DNA from: Mesotoga infera
GTDB lineage: Bacteria > Thermotogota > Thermotogae > Petrotogales > Kosmotogaceae
Direction of reading: 5' to 3'
Length of the DNA stretch: 64,000 nucleotides
Assembly: GCF_900157305.1 (NCBI RefSeq)
Contig: NZ_LS974202.1
Location: 1,488,001 to 1,552,000 of the forward strand
The notes under the pieces were generated by a model. It did not search any database. It worked only from the letters and a program-made list of their open reading frames with translations, and was not told the origin of the DNA. The translations under genes were made by a program, and so were the position numbers. This document shows, one piece after another, positions 52,882-62,075 of this stretch (within the stretch, counting starts at the first letter, position 1; each line of letters opens with the position of its first letter).

Positions 52882-53505
52882 CTATGAAACTCCCACGGCT
52901 TTCAACCAGTGTCTCGCGATCAACGCATGGCCCTCCGGGGTCGGGTGGATTCCATCTTCGGCCCAGAAAGAAGTCTCTCTCTTTGTGGCAGCCGCCGCGA
53001 AGATTCCATCCAGCGGAACGTACACGGCTTTGAACTCTCTGGCCAGCCTGCGTATTATCTGTATCTTCGGTCCCAGGTCTTCCGTCCACATTTCCATCTC
53101 TCTGTAAGCCGGTAGATAAAAGGGTTCCATAATGATCAACGATGCACCCTTAGAAGCTGCCGATTGGAGCAAGTATCTGTAGTTGCTCTCGAAGAGTGCC
53201 GGTTCGGTCCTGTCGTCGCTGTCGTAAAAGCGCCAGCAGTCGTTTATTCCTATCAGGATAGAGACCCAGTCCGGCGAAAGATCCAGACAATCATCTTTCC
53301 AGCGGTTTTTGAGATCTTTAACCCTATCGCCTCCCACGCCCCTGTTCAGAAATTCGATCCTCATTTCCGGAAAAAGTGAACCTATCATGCCGGAGACGAT
53401 CGCGGGATAGCCGCTTCCAAGATCGAAAAAATCGTCTCTGTCTCTCCCGGTATCGGTTACGCTATCGCCCTGAAAAACAACTCTCTGCTCTCTCTGAAGA
53501 AGCAT
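52882..53505 (-). CDS. SGNH/GDSL-family hydrolase
   Basis: 207 residues, no signal peptide. Block I is VFQGDSVTDTG with the catalytic Ser, block II has the Gly in NRGVGGDRV, block III is IGINDCW with the Asn, block V is DGIHPTPEGH with Asp and His. All four oxyanion and triad residues are present. Substrates are often acetylated sugars or lipids. Last gene of the minus-strand run starting at 59481. Confidence 0.92.
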   Translation of the reverse strand: MLLQREQRVVFQGDSVTDTGRDRDDFFDLGSGYPAIVSGMIGSLFPEMRIEFLNRGVGGDRVKDLKNRWKDDCLDLSPDWVSILIGINDCWRFYDSDDRTEPALFESNYRYLLQSAASKGASLIIMEPFYLPAYREMEMWTEDLGPKIQIIRRLAREFKAVYVPLDGIFAAAATKRETSFWAEDGIHPTPEGHALIARHWLKAVGVS

Positions 53506-53534
53506 CTCCTTACCCCCTGTATGTATCGTTATTC

Positions 53535-54668
53535 TTATGATTCACCTTTCACGGATCGGGCCACTCCGTAAAGCCCCTCCGAGTTTTCTTTCAATATCCT
53601 TGCAGCCGCTTTCAACGCTTCGTTCAACGTCAATTCTCCGCACTGGATAGATCGCTCCAGAGACAACCCTACGGCCCTTCTGGCCCAGGTTGCGGCCAGA
53701 TAGAAACCTTCTGGCATGAATCTAGCGTCGGAGGAATAACAGATCTTCGTGACCGGCGCGATCTCCAGCATCTCTCCGATCACTGCTTCCATACCCGCGA
53801 CACTTAGAAGGGGAACGGAGAGGCCGAAATCGATATAGACCTCCGGATAAATCGCGGCAAGATACGCCGCTTCCCGTGTGTACGGGTAACAGTGGAGCAG
53901 AACCAGCCTGGTCCGCGAGTACTTATCTTCGTCGAGCAGAGGTTTAAGATGAAGCGGATTCGATTCGCGCAGATCGAGGTCGGAATCGCCCCAACCGGTG
54001 TGTATCTGCAAAGGGAGATCCCGACCCCTGCAGACTTCGAGAGTCAGTTTGAAGAGAAAACCCAGCAGCCTTCCATCGGTCAACCTTCCGGTGTTCCTCT
54101 CTTTTTCAACTAAGTAGCCGTCTCTGGCCGCTCTTTTGTCGTGCGATCCGATTCTCAGACCCGATCTGTAAGCTATTATGCTTTTGTAAGCCACGACGCT
54201 CCCCGGTGGATTGAGGAGTGCATCTCTGAAATCCGACAGGAAAGAATCGAAAGAGATTGAGTTTTCGAACAAGGCTTCGGCAAGACTTTCGATTCTCAAA
54301 GCCCTGTAAGTGTTCACAAAACTTGAGTGCCATTCCAGAGGCCGGGTTCGGTGGAACCAGAAGCCGTCGTCCAGAACGACGCCGGAGATATTAGCCTTTT
54401 TGAAATACAGATCGGCCAGTTCGGCCTGTTCCATCTTTTCACGCCTATTCCTGATCGCCTCGATCGAGGGATCGCATTCAAGAACGGCGGCGATATCCTT
54501 GAGACTTCTCTTGAAGGCGAGTGTCTCGCCTGCAAAAGATTTCAGATATTCCCTATCAGTGCTCTCGGTGAATATCCCTTCGATAGGATATTCCTTGAGC
54601 CATGCGGGGAGGAGAAGATTGTGTGCATGACCGTCGAAAACGGGAATTGACGATAGATCCAGTCCCAT
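53535..54668 (-). CDS. Amidohydrolase-like protein (FluG N-terminal type)
   Basis: 377 residues. VFDGHAHNLLLP carries the metal His-x-His; PLQIHTGWGDSD and LVLLHCYPYTREAAYLA supply later His residues; ICYSSDARFMPEGFY has the catalytic Asp. The ATG at 54668 overlaps the glutamine synthetase stop by one base (TGATG) and has GGAG 8 bases upstream, so upstream in-frame codons inside the GS gene are not used. FluG proteins fuse such a domain to a glutamine synthetase-like half; here the two are adjacent genes. Substrate unknown. Confidence 0.87.
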   Translation of the reverse strand: MGLDLSSIPVFDGHAHNLLLPAWLKEYPIEGIFTESTDREYLKSFAGETLAFKRSLKDIAAVLECDPSIEAIRNRREKMEQAELADLYFKKANISGVVLDDGFWFHRTRPLEWHSSFVNTYRALRIESLAEALFENSISFDSFLSDFRDALLNPPGSVVAYKSIIAYRSGLRIGSHDKRAARDGYLVEKERNTGRLTDGRLLGFLFKLTLEVCRGRDLPLQIHTGWGDSDLDLRESNPLHLKPLLDEDKYSRTRLVLLHCYPYTREAAYLAAIYPEVYIDFGLSVPLLSVAGMEAVIGEMLEIAPVTKICYSSDARFMPEGFYLAATWARRAVGLSLERSIQCGELTLNEALKAAARILKENSEGLYGVARSVKGES

Positions 54669-55987
54669 CAGAACCGCTCCAGTAGAATTTGGCGCTCTTG
54701 AGCGATCGTCAGTTCGGCCATAGTCTTCCATTCGGCTCTCTTAACCGCCAGATAGGCCCGGGACAGATCTTCGCCCAGGGTTTTCAGAAGGTACTGGTCG
54801 TTTTCAAGTGTATCCAGCGCAATGCCTAAAGAGGATGGAAGGGGATCGATCCGGCTATGGAAAAGCTCCTCGCCATTCATTAAGGCCGGGTCGCTCTGCA
54901 GATTGACCGGCGGTAGGACTTTTTTCCTCAGTCCGTCAATCCCGGCGAAGATCACCATTCCCAGGGCGAGGTACGGATTGCTGGAAGCGTCCACGCTCTT
55001 CAATTCGACGTGACCGGCGACGCTGCCGGAGGGATCTGTCGGAACCCTCAAAGCGGCTTCTCTGTTGTCCAAACCCCAGCATCTGTAAGCACCGGCCCAG
55101 CAGGAGGGCTTTATTCTCCTGTAAGAGTTTGTGGTCGGCGTCGTCACGGCCATGAGAGAGGGGAGATGTTCCAGAAGCCCAGCCATGAAATAGAGCGCAA
55201 CCTCCGAAAGCTCACCGTTATGGTCCCTCATTACGTTTTTTCCGTCTTTCAAAAGACTGAAATGCAAATGACAGCCGCTGCCTCCGAACTCTTCGAAAGG
55301 TTTGGGCATGAACGAGGCTATTAGACCGTTTCTCGCCGCGGTGGTCCGGACGGTTTCCCTGAAAGTGATCTGGTTGTCGGCAGCCTCGAGCGCAGGAGCG
55401 TGGGCTATGACGACTTCCTGCTGGCCCGGTCCCGATTCGGCGTAGTATCTCTCGACGGTCAGGAATTGGGCCTTGAGATTTTTGACTATATCGCCCACAA
55501 CCTTCGAGTTGAGGTCCATCGAAAAGGAGCTTGCAAAAAGCGTATTGTCCACCGGATCCAGAGACCTGTCGAAGAGATAGAACTCATTCTCGAAGGCGGC
55601 TCTCATTGTGAAACCGAGCTCGTCAAGAGCCTTTATGGACCTTTTCAGAAAAAACCTCGGACATAAACTCCACTCGCATTGACCGGTGAAGAGATCCGAA
55701 ATAACGCTCGCGTGCCCCTGGGTATAGGGAAGTACGTTCAGAGTATCCCAGTCCGGGTTTAGCCATATCTCACCAATGGGCATCAGTCCGCTTTCAGGCA
55801 CCACGCCGTCGTACATGACAGGCACCCCCTGTTGCGCGCGAGAGATACCTGCTACCGCTTCAAAATTATCTTCGAGCGAATCGATGTCGATCGATTTGGC
55901 CCTTATCACGTTGGCGTTATCGCACCAGAGAGACCTTACAAACTCTACCTTTGCGCTTTTTAGCGCTTTTATGAGTGCCTTTTTCAA
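54668..55987 (-). CDS. Glutamine synthetase-like ligase (FluG C-terminal / type I fold)
   Basis: 439 residues. The beta-grasp N-domain is followed by FENEFYLF (metal Glu), GPGQQEVV, GSGCHLHFSL (His), TNSYRRIKPSCWAGAY and NREAALRVP (substrate Arg). It is like gamma-glutamyl-polyamine or -amine ligases as well as FluG, so a housekeeping ammonia-assimilating role is not the best guess. Coupled to the amidohydrolase gene, which could cut a gamma-glutamyl product or related amide. Confidence 0.88.
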   Translation of the reverse strand: MKKALIKALKSAKVEFVRSLWCDNANVIRAKSIDIDSLEDNFEAVAGISRAQQGVPVMYDGVVPESGLMPIGEIWLNPDWDTLNVLPYTQGHASVISDLFTGQCEWSLCPRFFLKRSIKALDELGFTMRAAFENEFYLFDRSLDPVDNTLFASSFSMDLNSKVVGDIVKNLKAQFLTVERYYAESGPGQQEVVIAHAPALEAADNQITFRETVRTTAARNGLIASFMPKPFEEFGGSGCHLHFSLLKDGKNVMRDHNGELSEVALYFMAGLLEHLPSLMAVTTPTTNSYRRIKPSCWAGAYRCWGLDNREAALRVPTDPSGSVAGHVELKSVDASSNPYLALGMVIFAGIDGLRKKVLPPVNLQSDPALMNGEELFHSRIDPLPSSLGIALDTLENDQYLLKTLGEDLSRAYLAVKRAEWKTMAELTIAQERQILLERF

Positions 55988-56056
55988 CCTCGATACCTCC
56001 GTTATCTATCCGTCCACCTAAAATAATCCTGCGGTGTCTTCTTAAAGAAGTTAACT

Positions 56057-57592
56057 TTACGTCCGGGAGATATTCAAAACTCTATCAGCGGCAAGTTTGG
56101 CTGTAATCAGGCAAACCGGCACTCCCGCCGGATCGAAGCTCCACTGACCTATCTGAAAGAGATTCCTTACTGGCGTATCGATCGATCTCTTCATTTTTCT
56201 GAAGTCCCTCAAGGGAAAAGTCTCGGATGGATGGTAGTTCCATCCTGTAATAGAACCACCGCTGTTGAGGGTTTTCTCTTCCATGGTGAAGGGAGTGGAT
56301 ACTATCCTGAATTCGATCTTCTCTTTCAACGATGGATAAAGCCTAAAGAAGTTGGCCATTACATCGTCGGCGGCCTGTTCCTTAAGACGTTCATATTCCG
56401 CTCTGGAAACACTTCTTCCCCAGCCGTTCATGGCCTTCTGAGTCGTATTGACATTAAGAATTATCCCCGTCTTGCCGGCTGGAGCGAGAGAAGGGTCTCT
56501 CATGCAGGGAATGCTGATCTCCATTCCCGTAGTTTTGAAGTACTCCGGCGATTCATAGTCACAGTACTTGGCTGCAGCAGGAACATAGATTATGTGTTCC
56601 ACATGCTGGTCAAGATTCTCTGGAGCTGTGTCAACCCCCATAAATACGGAGAAGACAGAGTCGGAAACCTGCGCTCTGTTAAGCCTCTGAAGGAAATCTA
56701 GATCTACGGAATTCTCCGGGAGCAACTTGTTGTATAGCCTCTTCGCATCGGCTGCATTCACGATAACCGGAGACTCGATCTCCTGACCGGTATCTGTAAC
56801 CACTCCGGCCGGTGAACTGCGTTCGAGAAGAATCTTAGTAACTTCGGTATTTGTGAGTACGGTGCCCCCACTTTTTCTTATAAACTCTGCAAGTTCGAGG
56901 GGTATCTGTTCTATTCCTCCTCTGGGATAGAAGTAATCCCTGAAAACCGTCGGGTAGGCCAAACCAAAGAACGCGGGAGTTCCTTCGAAGAAGGGCTCGT
57001 CTATGATACTGACAAGCTCATCGTCGGGGATTCTAACTTTGAGGAAATCCCTGAACGGTATATTGTTGTATTTCAGTTTCTTCAGGAAGCCCAGAAGCTT
57101 CTTACCGTTCTTGAGAAACCAGGGAATTGATTTCAACTTGGTCAGAAACGTAGTCTTTCCGTAAAGCGGTCCTGACATTCCTGATAACGAACCCATAAAG
57201 CTGTTCAGCTCTTCCATTTCCTTAAGTAGATCCTCTATGCCGGATCTGCTTTCGGGAAAACGTTCACCGAGGAAGTCGAAGTACTCCAGAAGACTTTCGT
57301 CCGACTCCATGGAAAACACTTTGTCCTCGAAGCCAGCGTACACTCTGTTCTTTACGAAATTTAGCTTATCCATGATGCCGAAGTTTTCAAGCATTGGAAA
57401 TAAAAGCCCCGCGTTTTCCACTGCTTTTATTCCGCTGTCGAAATGGTATCCGTTATATTCGAAAGAGGAGAAATAGCCTCCGGGTTTTTCCGATCTCTCT
57501 ATCAATATGACTTTTTTGCCGGCCTTTGCTATGAAAGCCGCACAACTCAGACCCGATATTCCCGCGCCGATTACGATACAGTCGTATTTCAT
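56057..57592 (-). CDS. CrtI/CrtISO-like FAD-dependent oxidoreductase
   Basis: 511 residues. FAD-binding GAGISGLSCAAFIAKAGKKVILIERSEKPGG at the start and the closing FQIGQWSFDPAGVPVCLITAK match the phytoene-desaturase / carotenoid-isomerase superfamily. No carotenoid genes are nearby. It overlaps the previous gene by 4 bases (ATGA), and that gene encodes a related flavoprotein, so they probably act as a pair. The substrate is unknown; polyprenyl or retinoid-like saturation or isomerisation is possible. Confidence 0.87.
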   Translation of the reverse strand: MKYDCIVIGAGISGLSCAAFIAKAGKKVILIERSEKPGGYFSSFEYNGYHFDSGIKAVENAGLLFPMLENFGIMDKLNFVKNRVYAGFEDKVFSMESDESLLEYFDFLGERFPESRSGIEDLLKEMEELNSFMGSLSGMSGPLYGKTTFLTKLKSIPWFLKNGKKLLGFLKKLKYNNIPFRDFLKVRIPDDELVSIIDEPFFEGTPAFFGLAYPTVFRDYFYPRGGIEQIPLELAEFIRKSGGTVLTNTEVTKILLERSSPAGVVTDTGQEIESPVIVNAADAKRLYNKLLPENSVDLDFLQRLNRAQVSDSVFSVFMGVDTAPENLDQHVEHIIYVPAAAKYCDYESPEYFKTTGMEISIPCMRDPSLAPAGKTGIILNVNTTQKAMNGWGRSVSRAEYERLKEQAADDVMANFFRLYPSLKEKIEFRIVSTPFTMEEKTLNSGGSITGWNYHPSETFPLRDFRKMKRSIDTPVRNLFQIGQWSFDPAGVPVCLITAKLAADRVLNISRT

Positions 57593-59481
57593 CTTATCAC
57601 TTCCTTTTCCAGCCAGCTAAGAAGCCTTTTAATTGGGACTGACCTGTCATCGAAGGAGAGTCTTCTGCAGCTCTTCTCGCAGTATCCCGGGCAGTCGGCG
57701 CAATCGGTGCTCCCCTCCGTCTCTAGAAGCCGTCTCTTCGCCCCCAGAAAGTTTCCCGACTCCAGACGCCTTAAAATACCCCGAATATCCTTACCATCGG
57801 GACACTTCATCTTGCAGCCGGGGATTTCGCACAGCTGACAGTAGCCGCTAATCAAAGGGACCGTCTCGCGATCGAGCGCGGTATTTTCGAGATCCACCGC
57901 TTTCCTCTTTTTTTCTGAAAGATAGTGAACCCTCTCGATTTCGGGCTCTCTGTAACGGTACTCCTTCATTCTCGAATCCCTGAGAATCAGGTTTGCGGCC
58001 CCGATACCGGAGACCGTGACCGCCGGCGTCCCCATTCCCATCACGGTCGAATCACCGCATATGAACAGGTTTTTCCATTCGCTCCTGGCGTGAAGTCTCT
58101 TCAGTAATTCCTGGCCGATGGACTGCTTCGGGCCTCCGACACGGCCTTCGTTCTTTAGCGTGTATCTCTCGATTGTAAGCGGCGTGGCCGTTTCCAGATG
58201 TTTCAAAGAATCCCTGAGTTGGGGGAATTTCTTCTCGACCAGCTTCAGAACTCTCTCGGTCTCTGCTTTTTTCATCTCTTTGTACTGTTCGGTGCCCCGC
58301 GGCGGCCACTTCTTCTTTGACGGAGCGATCATGGACATTACATGAGTGCCTTCCGGGCAGATCGATGGATCGTCGATCGAGGATATATAAACTGTGACAT
58401 CACTCTCGGCTATCTCATCGAACTCCTCGACGAACATTTCGACGGGATTAGTTCCGGTCGGAACGGCCGAAGAATCGACGGCGGCGTAAACGACGATCGC
58501 GGGGAAGGTTGGCTGGAGGGATTGAACCCATTTCAGCTTCTCTGGCCTGATGTGTTCTTTTGGGATTATCCCTCCGTAAAGATTCCATACCGTCCCACCA
58601 TAGATAACATAGTTCGACCTGATCTCGCTTCCGTCCTCGAACTTAATACCGGCCGCTTTGCCATCTTCAAAGAGGATCTCGTCAACCCTGTTCTCATAAA
58701 GCAAGTAGCCGCCGTTTCTCTCAATTGACTTTTCAAGTTTGTTCGGGATCATCTGGGAGGAACCGGCCGGATAGAAACCACCACCCTCGTGATTGTCTAT
58801 GAACATGGTCACCGCGAGAATGCCGGGCGTCTCTTTGACTGTTGTATAACAGTAGGTGGAAGTGAGAACATCGAAGAACTGATAAAGCTCTTTTGCTTTT
58901 GGGTCGATGAATTTGTTCATGAGCTCTTCGGTGCTCTTGAAGAGCAGTCTGATCATCCTGGCCTGCCGCACCGGGTGCCTGAGCAGGGCTTTGAGACTGT
59001 CACTCCTCTTCATTTCAGTCGGAGGTACTACCACGGGATCGGCCACGATCACATTGTGATAGAAGTCGGCGAGATAGTCGTAAAACTTTCTGAGCTGGTC
59101 TTCATAGCCGGGGAAGTGCCTCCCGAGCTCGCTAATGAATCTGTCGAGATCCGGCCAGAATATAATTCTTTTCTCTCCAAAGGTCACGGAGTAAAGAGTC
59201 TCATGCCTTATCACGTCGATGTCCTCTCCGATCTCGTTGAAAACGAATCTGTGAGAGTTAAAACCACGGTTGCCGAATCCGAAAACCATTCCTACCGCAG
59301 AATCGAAAGTGAAGTCGTTTCTTCTGAAGATCGAGCAACACCCGCCGGGAAGATAATGCTGTTCGGCGACCAGCACCTTGAGACCCCTGTTCGCCAGTAA
59401 AGAGGCTGCCGCAAGGCTTCCGAGCCCAGAACCGATCACTGCAACATCGTATCTACTATCTGGAAAGAAACTGCCTTTCAT
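57589..59481 (-). CDS. CrtI-like flavoprotein fused to a C-terminal GltD-type iron-sulfur domain
   Basis: 630 residues. Residues 1-~530 are CrtI-like: GSGLGSLAAASLLANRGLKVLVAEQHYLPGG and a closing FICGDSTVMGMGTPAVTVSGIGAANLI. The last ~85 residues hold CQLCEIPGCKMKCPDG and CADCPGYCEKSC, closely like the bis-[4Fe-4S] N-terminal domain of GltD and dihydropyrimidine dehydrogenase, here at the C-terminus. This gives the flavoprotein its own electron path. First gene of the run ending at 52882; ribosome site GGAGGT. Confidence 0.88.
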   Translation of the reverse strand: MKGSFFPDSRYDVAVIGSGLGSLAAASLLANRGLKVLVAEQHYLPGGCCSIFRRNDFTFDSAVGMVFGFGNRGFNSHRFVFNEIGEDIDVIRHETLYSVTFGEKRIIFWPDLDRFISELGRHFPGYEDQLRKFYDYLADFYHNVIVADPVVVPPTEMKRSDSLKALLRHPVRQARMIRLLFKSTEELMNKFIDPKAKELYQFFDVLTSTYCYTTVKETPGILAVTMFIDNHEGGGFYPAGSSQMIPNKLEKSIERNGGYLLYENRVDEILFEDGKAAGIKFEDGSEIRSNYVIYGGTVWNLYGGIIPKEHIRPEKLKWVQSLQPTFPAIVVYAAVDSSAVPTGTNPVEMFVEEFDEIAESDVTVYISSIDDPSICPEGTHVMSMIAPSKKKWPPRGTEQYKEMKKAETERVLKLVEKKFPQLRDSLKHLETATPLTIERYTLKNEGRVGGPKQSIGQELLKRLHARSEWKNLFICGDSTVMGMGTPAVTVSGIGAANLILRDSRMKEYRYREPEIERVHYLSEKKRKAVDLENTALDRETVPLISGYCQLCEIPGCKMKCPDGKDIRGILRRLESGNFLGAKRRLLETEGSTDCADCPGYCEKSCRRLSFDDRSVPIKRLLSWLEKEVIR

Positions 59482-59572
59482 AGGTACCTCCGGTTAAAAT
59501 ATCTCTGGTTCTCAACTAATAAGATTCTAAATTATGAGAAAGCTCTTTTCCTAGCATTTTATAGTAGGTCTA

Positions 59573-59600
59573 ATTAAAAGGCGGAGCCTTAGACTCCGCC
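59573..59600 (-). terminator. Rho-independent terminator of fasciclin gene
   Basis: On the minus strand GGCGGAG / CTCCGCC with a short loop followed by TTTTAATT. It lies about 50 bases after the fasciclin stop codon. Confidence 0.85.
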
Positions 59601-59648
59601 AGCTACATGGAACTAATCGTTTTTGCCGGTCTTTGGGTTATACAGAGA

Positions 59649-60512
59649 TCACTGCGGGATCATAACTGCGTCGATTACGTGTATTACACCGTTTGCCGCT
59701 ATTATGTCTGTAGCTACTATTTTCGATCCCTGTATTTTTACTTCGTTCGGGTTGACGGTAAGCTGGCCTCCGTTGAGAGCCGTCAGCGATCTCATGTTCA
59801 GAACATCTTCAGCCATATATATTCCAGGAACTACGTGATATAGGAGAATATTCTTGAGAGCGGGAATGTCTTTCAAAAGTGATTCTATGGTTCCTTCGGG
59901 CAGTTTGGAGAAGGCTTCATCGTTCGGTGCGAAGACCGTGAAAGGACCTTCACCCATTAGAGCTTCTACAAGAGAGGCTTCCTGGAGGGCTGTTACGAGT
60001 GTTTTGAAAGTACCGGCTTCAATTGCTATCTCTGGGATTCTTCTAGTTTCTTTTTCAGGAGGAAGTATTACCGAGTCTATAACATGAATCACTCCGTTGC
60101 TCGCTTCTATATCTACTGCTGTAATCATTGCGTTGTCAACATAGACCTTACCGTCTTCAACTTTTATGGGGATAGCGCTGCCCTCCGCGGACTTTAGATA
60201 TTCAAGAGACACTACATCTGTCGACATGTACTTTCCTGGAACCAGGTGATATGTAAGTATTCTGGTTAGAGCGGGTATATCGTTCAGGAGGCTTTCAATA
60301 GTTCCTTCGGGGAGCTTTGCGAAGGCTTCATCCGTGGGGGCAAAGACTGTGAATGGTCCTTCGCCCGTTAAAACTCCTGCAAGGCCAGCCTTTTCAACTG
60401 CTGCAACAAGAGTGGTGAAATTACCGGCAGAAACTGCTAATTCAACGATATTCTTGGAGAAACCTGTGAATACTAATCCAATCAGAACCAACACCAGAAA
60501 TACCTTTTTCAT
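59649..60512 (-). CDS. Secreted protein with two fasciclin (FAS1) domains
   Basis: 287 residues from the ATG at 60512, after GAGGTGATGATT. Signal peptide [18 protein letters not shown]. Two FAS1 domains: each has GPFTVFAP(T/N)DEAF(A/S)[11 protein letters not shown], a YH(L/V)VPG box and an [10 protein letters not shown] or [10 protein letters not shown] end. The domains are strikingly alike, implying internal duplication. FAS1 proteins mediate surface adhesion. Monocistronic, with its own terminator. Confidence 0.93.
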   Translation of the reverse strand: MKKVFLVLVLIGLVFTGFSKNIVELAVSAGNFTTLVAAVEKAGLAGVLTGEGPFTVFAPTDEAFAKLPEGTIESLLNDIPALTRILTYHLVPGKYMSTDVVSLEYLKSAEGSAIPIKVEDGKVYVDNAMITAVDIEASNGVIHVIDSVILPPEKETRRIPEIAIEAGTFKTLVTALQEASLVEALMGEGPFTVFAPNDEAFSKLPEGTIESLLKDIPALKNILLYHVVPGIYMAEDVLNMRSLTALNGGQLTVNPNEVKIQGSKIVATDIIAANGVIHVIDAVMIPQ

Positions 60513-60521
60513 AATCATCAC

Positions 60522-60976
60522 CTCAAATTAGAATTTTTATTTCTGTTTTTAAAAACTAAATCGCTGACAACTTGATTTTACTCCACCAATATCATTGCTG
60601 TCAATTAAGTAGCGAACAATTTATATTGAGCGATAGAAACTCCGATGTGGCTCTTCTGAAAAACTATACACAAATAATCAAACGAATGCTTAATTGATTC
60701 TTAATCGATGTTTTACAAAACGAAATTGGACAAAAGATCCTAAAATAGGCAGGGAATAGAAAGAAAGTTTGAAAGACTGAATTCGAGGGATTTGTTGTTC
60801 TGGATGACTTGCTTTCGAGAGAAAACACGAAGATTAAGACTGATACTTACCGGATGCTGTGAATGACTTCTATTCAACGGCGAAGTACGCCCCGGTTATC
60901 TTCAAACCTCTCCGGAGATCGAAAAGAGTTGTCCTTATCTCCACTTCGCGTTATAGAAGTATCTATCGATCGCGCA
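60522..60976. other. Gene-free stretch
   Basis: About 450 bases, AT-rich in the first third. I see no supported gene, repeat or RNA. The promoter of the fasciclin gene should lie here on the minus strand. Confidence 0.5.
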
Positions 60977-61807
60977 TCATGGCGCTTTCCTGCAAAAACG
61001 AAATCCAAAGAAATTATTTGAGCTGCCGGGATAGGCATAACCTCTATAAGAAACGCGTGAGCATGTCACATCATCCCCGAAGCTGCCACCGCGAACAGGC
61101 TTCATAGAACCGGTACCGACATAAGGATTAATACGTACAGAATCGGTATAAAGCGCATGCCAGTCACTGCACCATTCCCAGACATTCCCGGACATATCGA
61201 AGATTCCCAGTTCATTTGGGATTTTCTTTCCGACCTCCTGTGACTTTCCTCCCGAATTCGATGGATGCCAGGCTACCTGGTCAAAGTCGTCGCTACCAGA
61301 GTATATGTATCCCCGACTCAAATTTCCACCGCGTGCTGCAAACTCCCACTCCGCTTCGGTGGGCAACCTGTACCCTACGACTTTCGATACGTCTGTCGTC
61401 GTATTACCTTCAAAATCAAGCAGCTGACCCTCGTCTGGCTCACCGAGTGTTCTGTAAGCGACCGGAAGGCCTTCCTTTTCGCTCAGCCAGTTGCAATAGG
61501 CTATCGCGTCCCATCAGCTCACATTCGTGACCGGTATTGTTTTCACTTCCGGCCCAACTATTTCTATATCGCCCGCCTTACCGGAAGCCTCAAGAAAAAG
61601 AAAATACTCTTCGAAGGTAACCTCGTACTTGCCGATGTAAAAGTCGTACTCAATGATGACTTTATGCGTCGGCTTCTCGTCGCTGGCCCCAACATTGTGT
61701 ATATCACCCATCGTTAAACTTCCCTTTTCTACAACGACCATCTCATTCAGCGAGAAAACCATCACCGAGAAAACAACCGCTAGCAGTGTTATAAGGAATT
61801 TCTTCAC
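60977..61807 (-). pseudogene. Formylglycine-generating-enzyme-like (SUMF1/FGE) gene interrupted by one TGA
   Basis: Reading from a GTG at 61807 (8 bases after AAAGGGG), the frame has a signal peptide (KKFLITLLAVVFSVMVF), MVVVEKGSLTMGD, YDFYIGKYEVTFEEYFLFLE and PVTNVS, then TGA at 61516-61514. The same frame goes on without any shift: WDAIAYCNWLSEKEGLP, GYRLPTEAEWEFAARGG, MSGNVWEWCSDW, VRGGSF and a normal end FGFRFCRKAP. Family members read VSW(W/Y)DA here, so TGA replaces a Trp TGG. Single nonsense mutation, sequencing error or rare readthrough; the rest is intact. Confidence 0.85.
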
Positions 61808-62075
61808 CCTTCTCACCCCTTTTTGCACTTGTTTTTCTCCTGGCGATCACAGATCAAAGTTTTTATTCTCTGCTTGAGTCTTATCTGGCTGGTTTTCATT
61901 CTACCTTTGGGAAGTGTTCGACACAACTGGAAAGCGATTCTATGAAACGTCTGCATTCAAGAAGATTATAGCACCGGCGACTTACTTTGCTTACCTAAAA
62001 TTGTCAGAGCAAGGGCTTGTGACCGTGAAAAAGATTCACATCGATAACCCACAAGTTGTCATTTCCAGCACTAAA

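Noticed and set aside
60977-61807. TGA in the FGE-like gene as a selenocysteine codon
   Set aside because: The position is a conserved Trp in the family, not a catalytic Cys, and no selenocysteine-type stem-loop is apparent after it.
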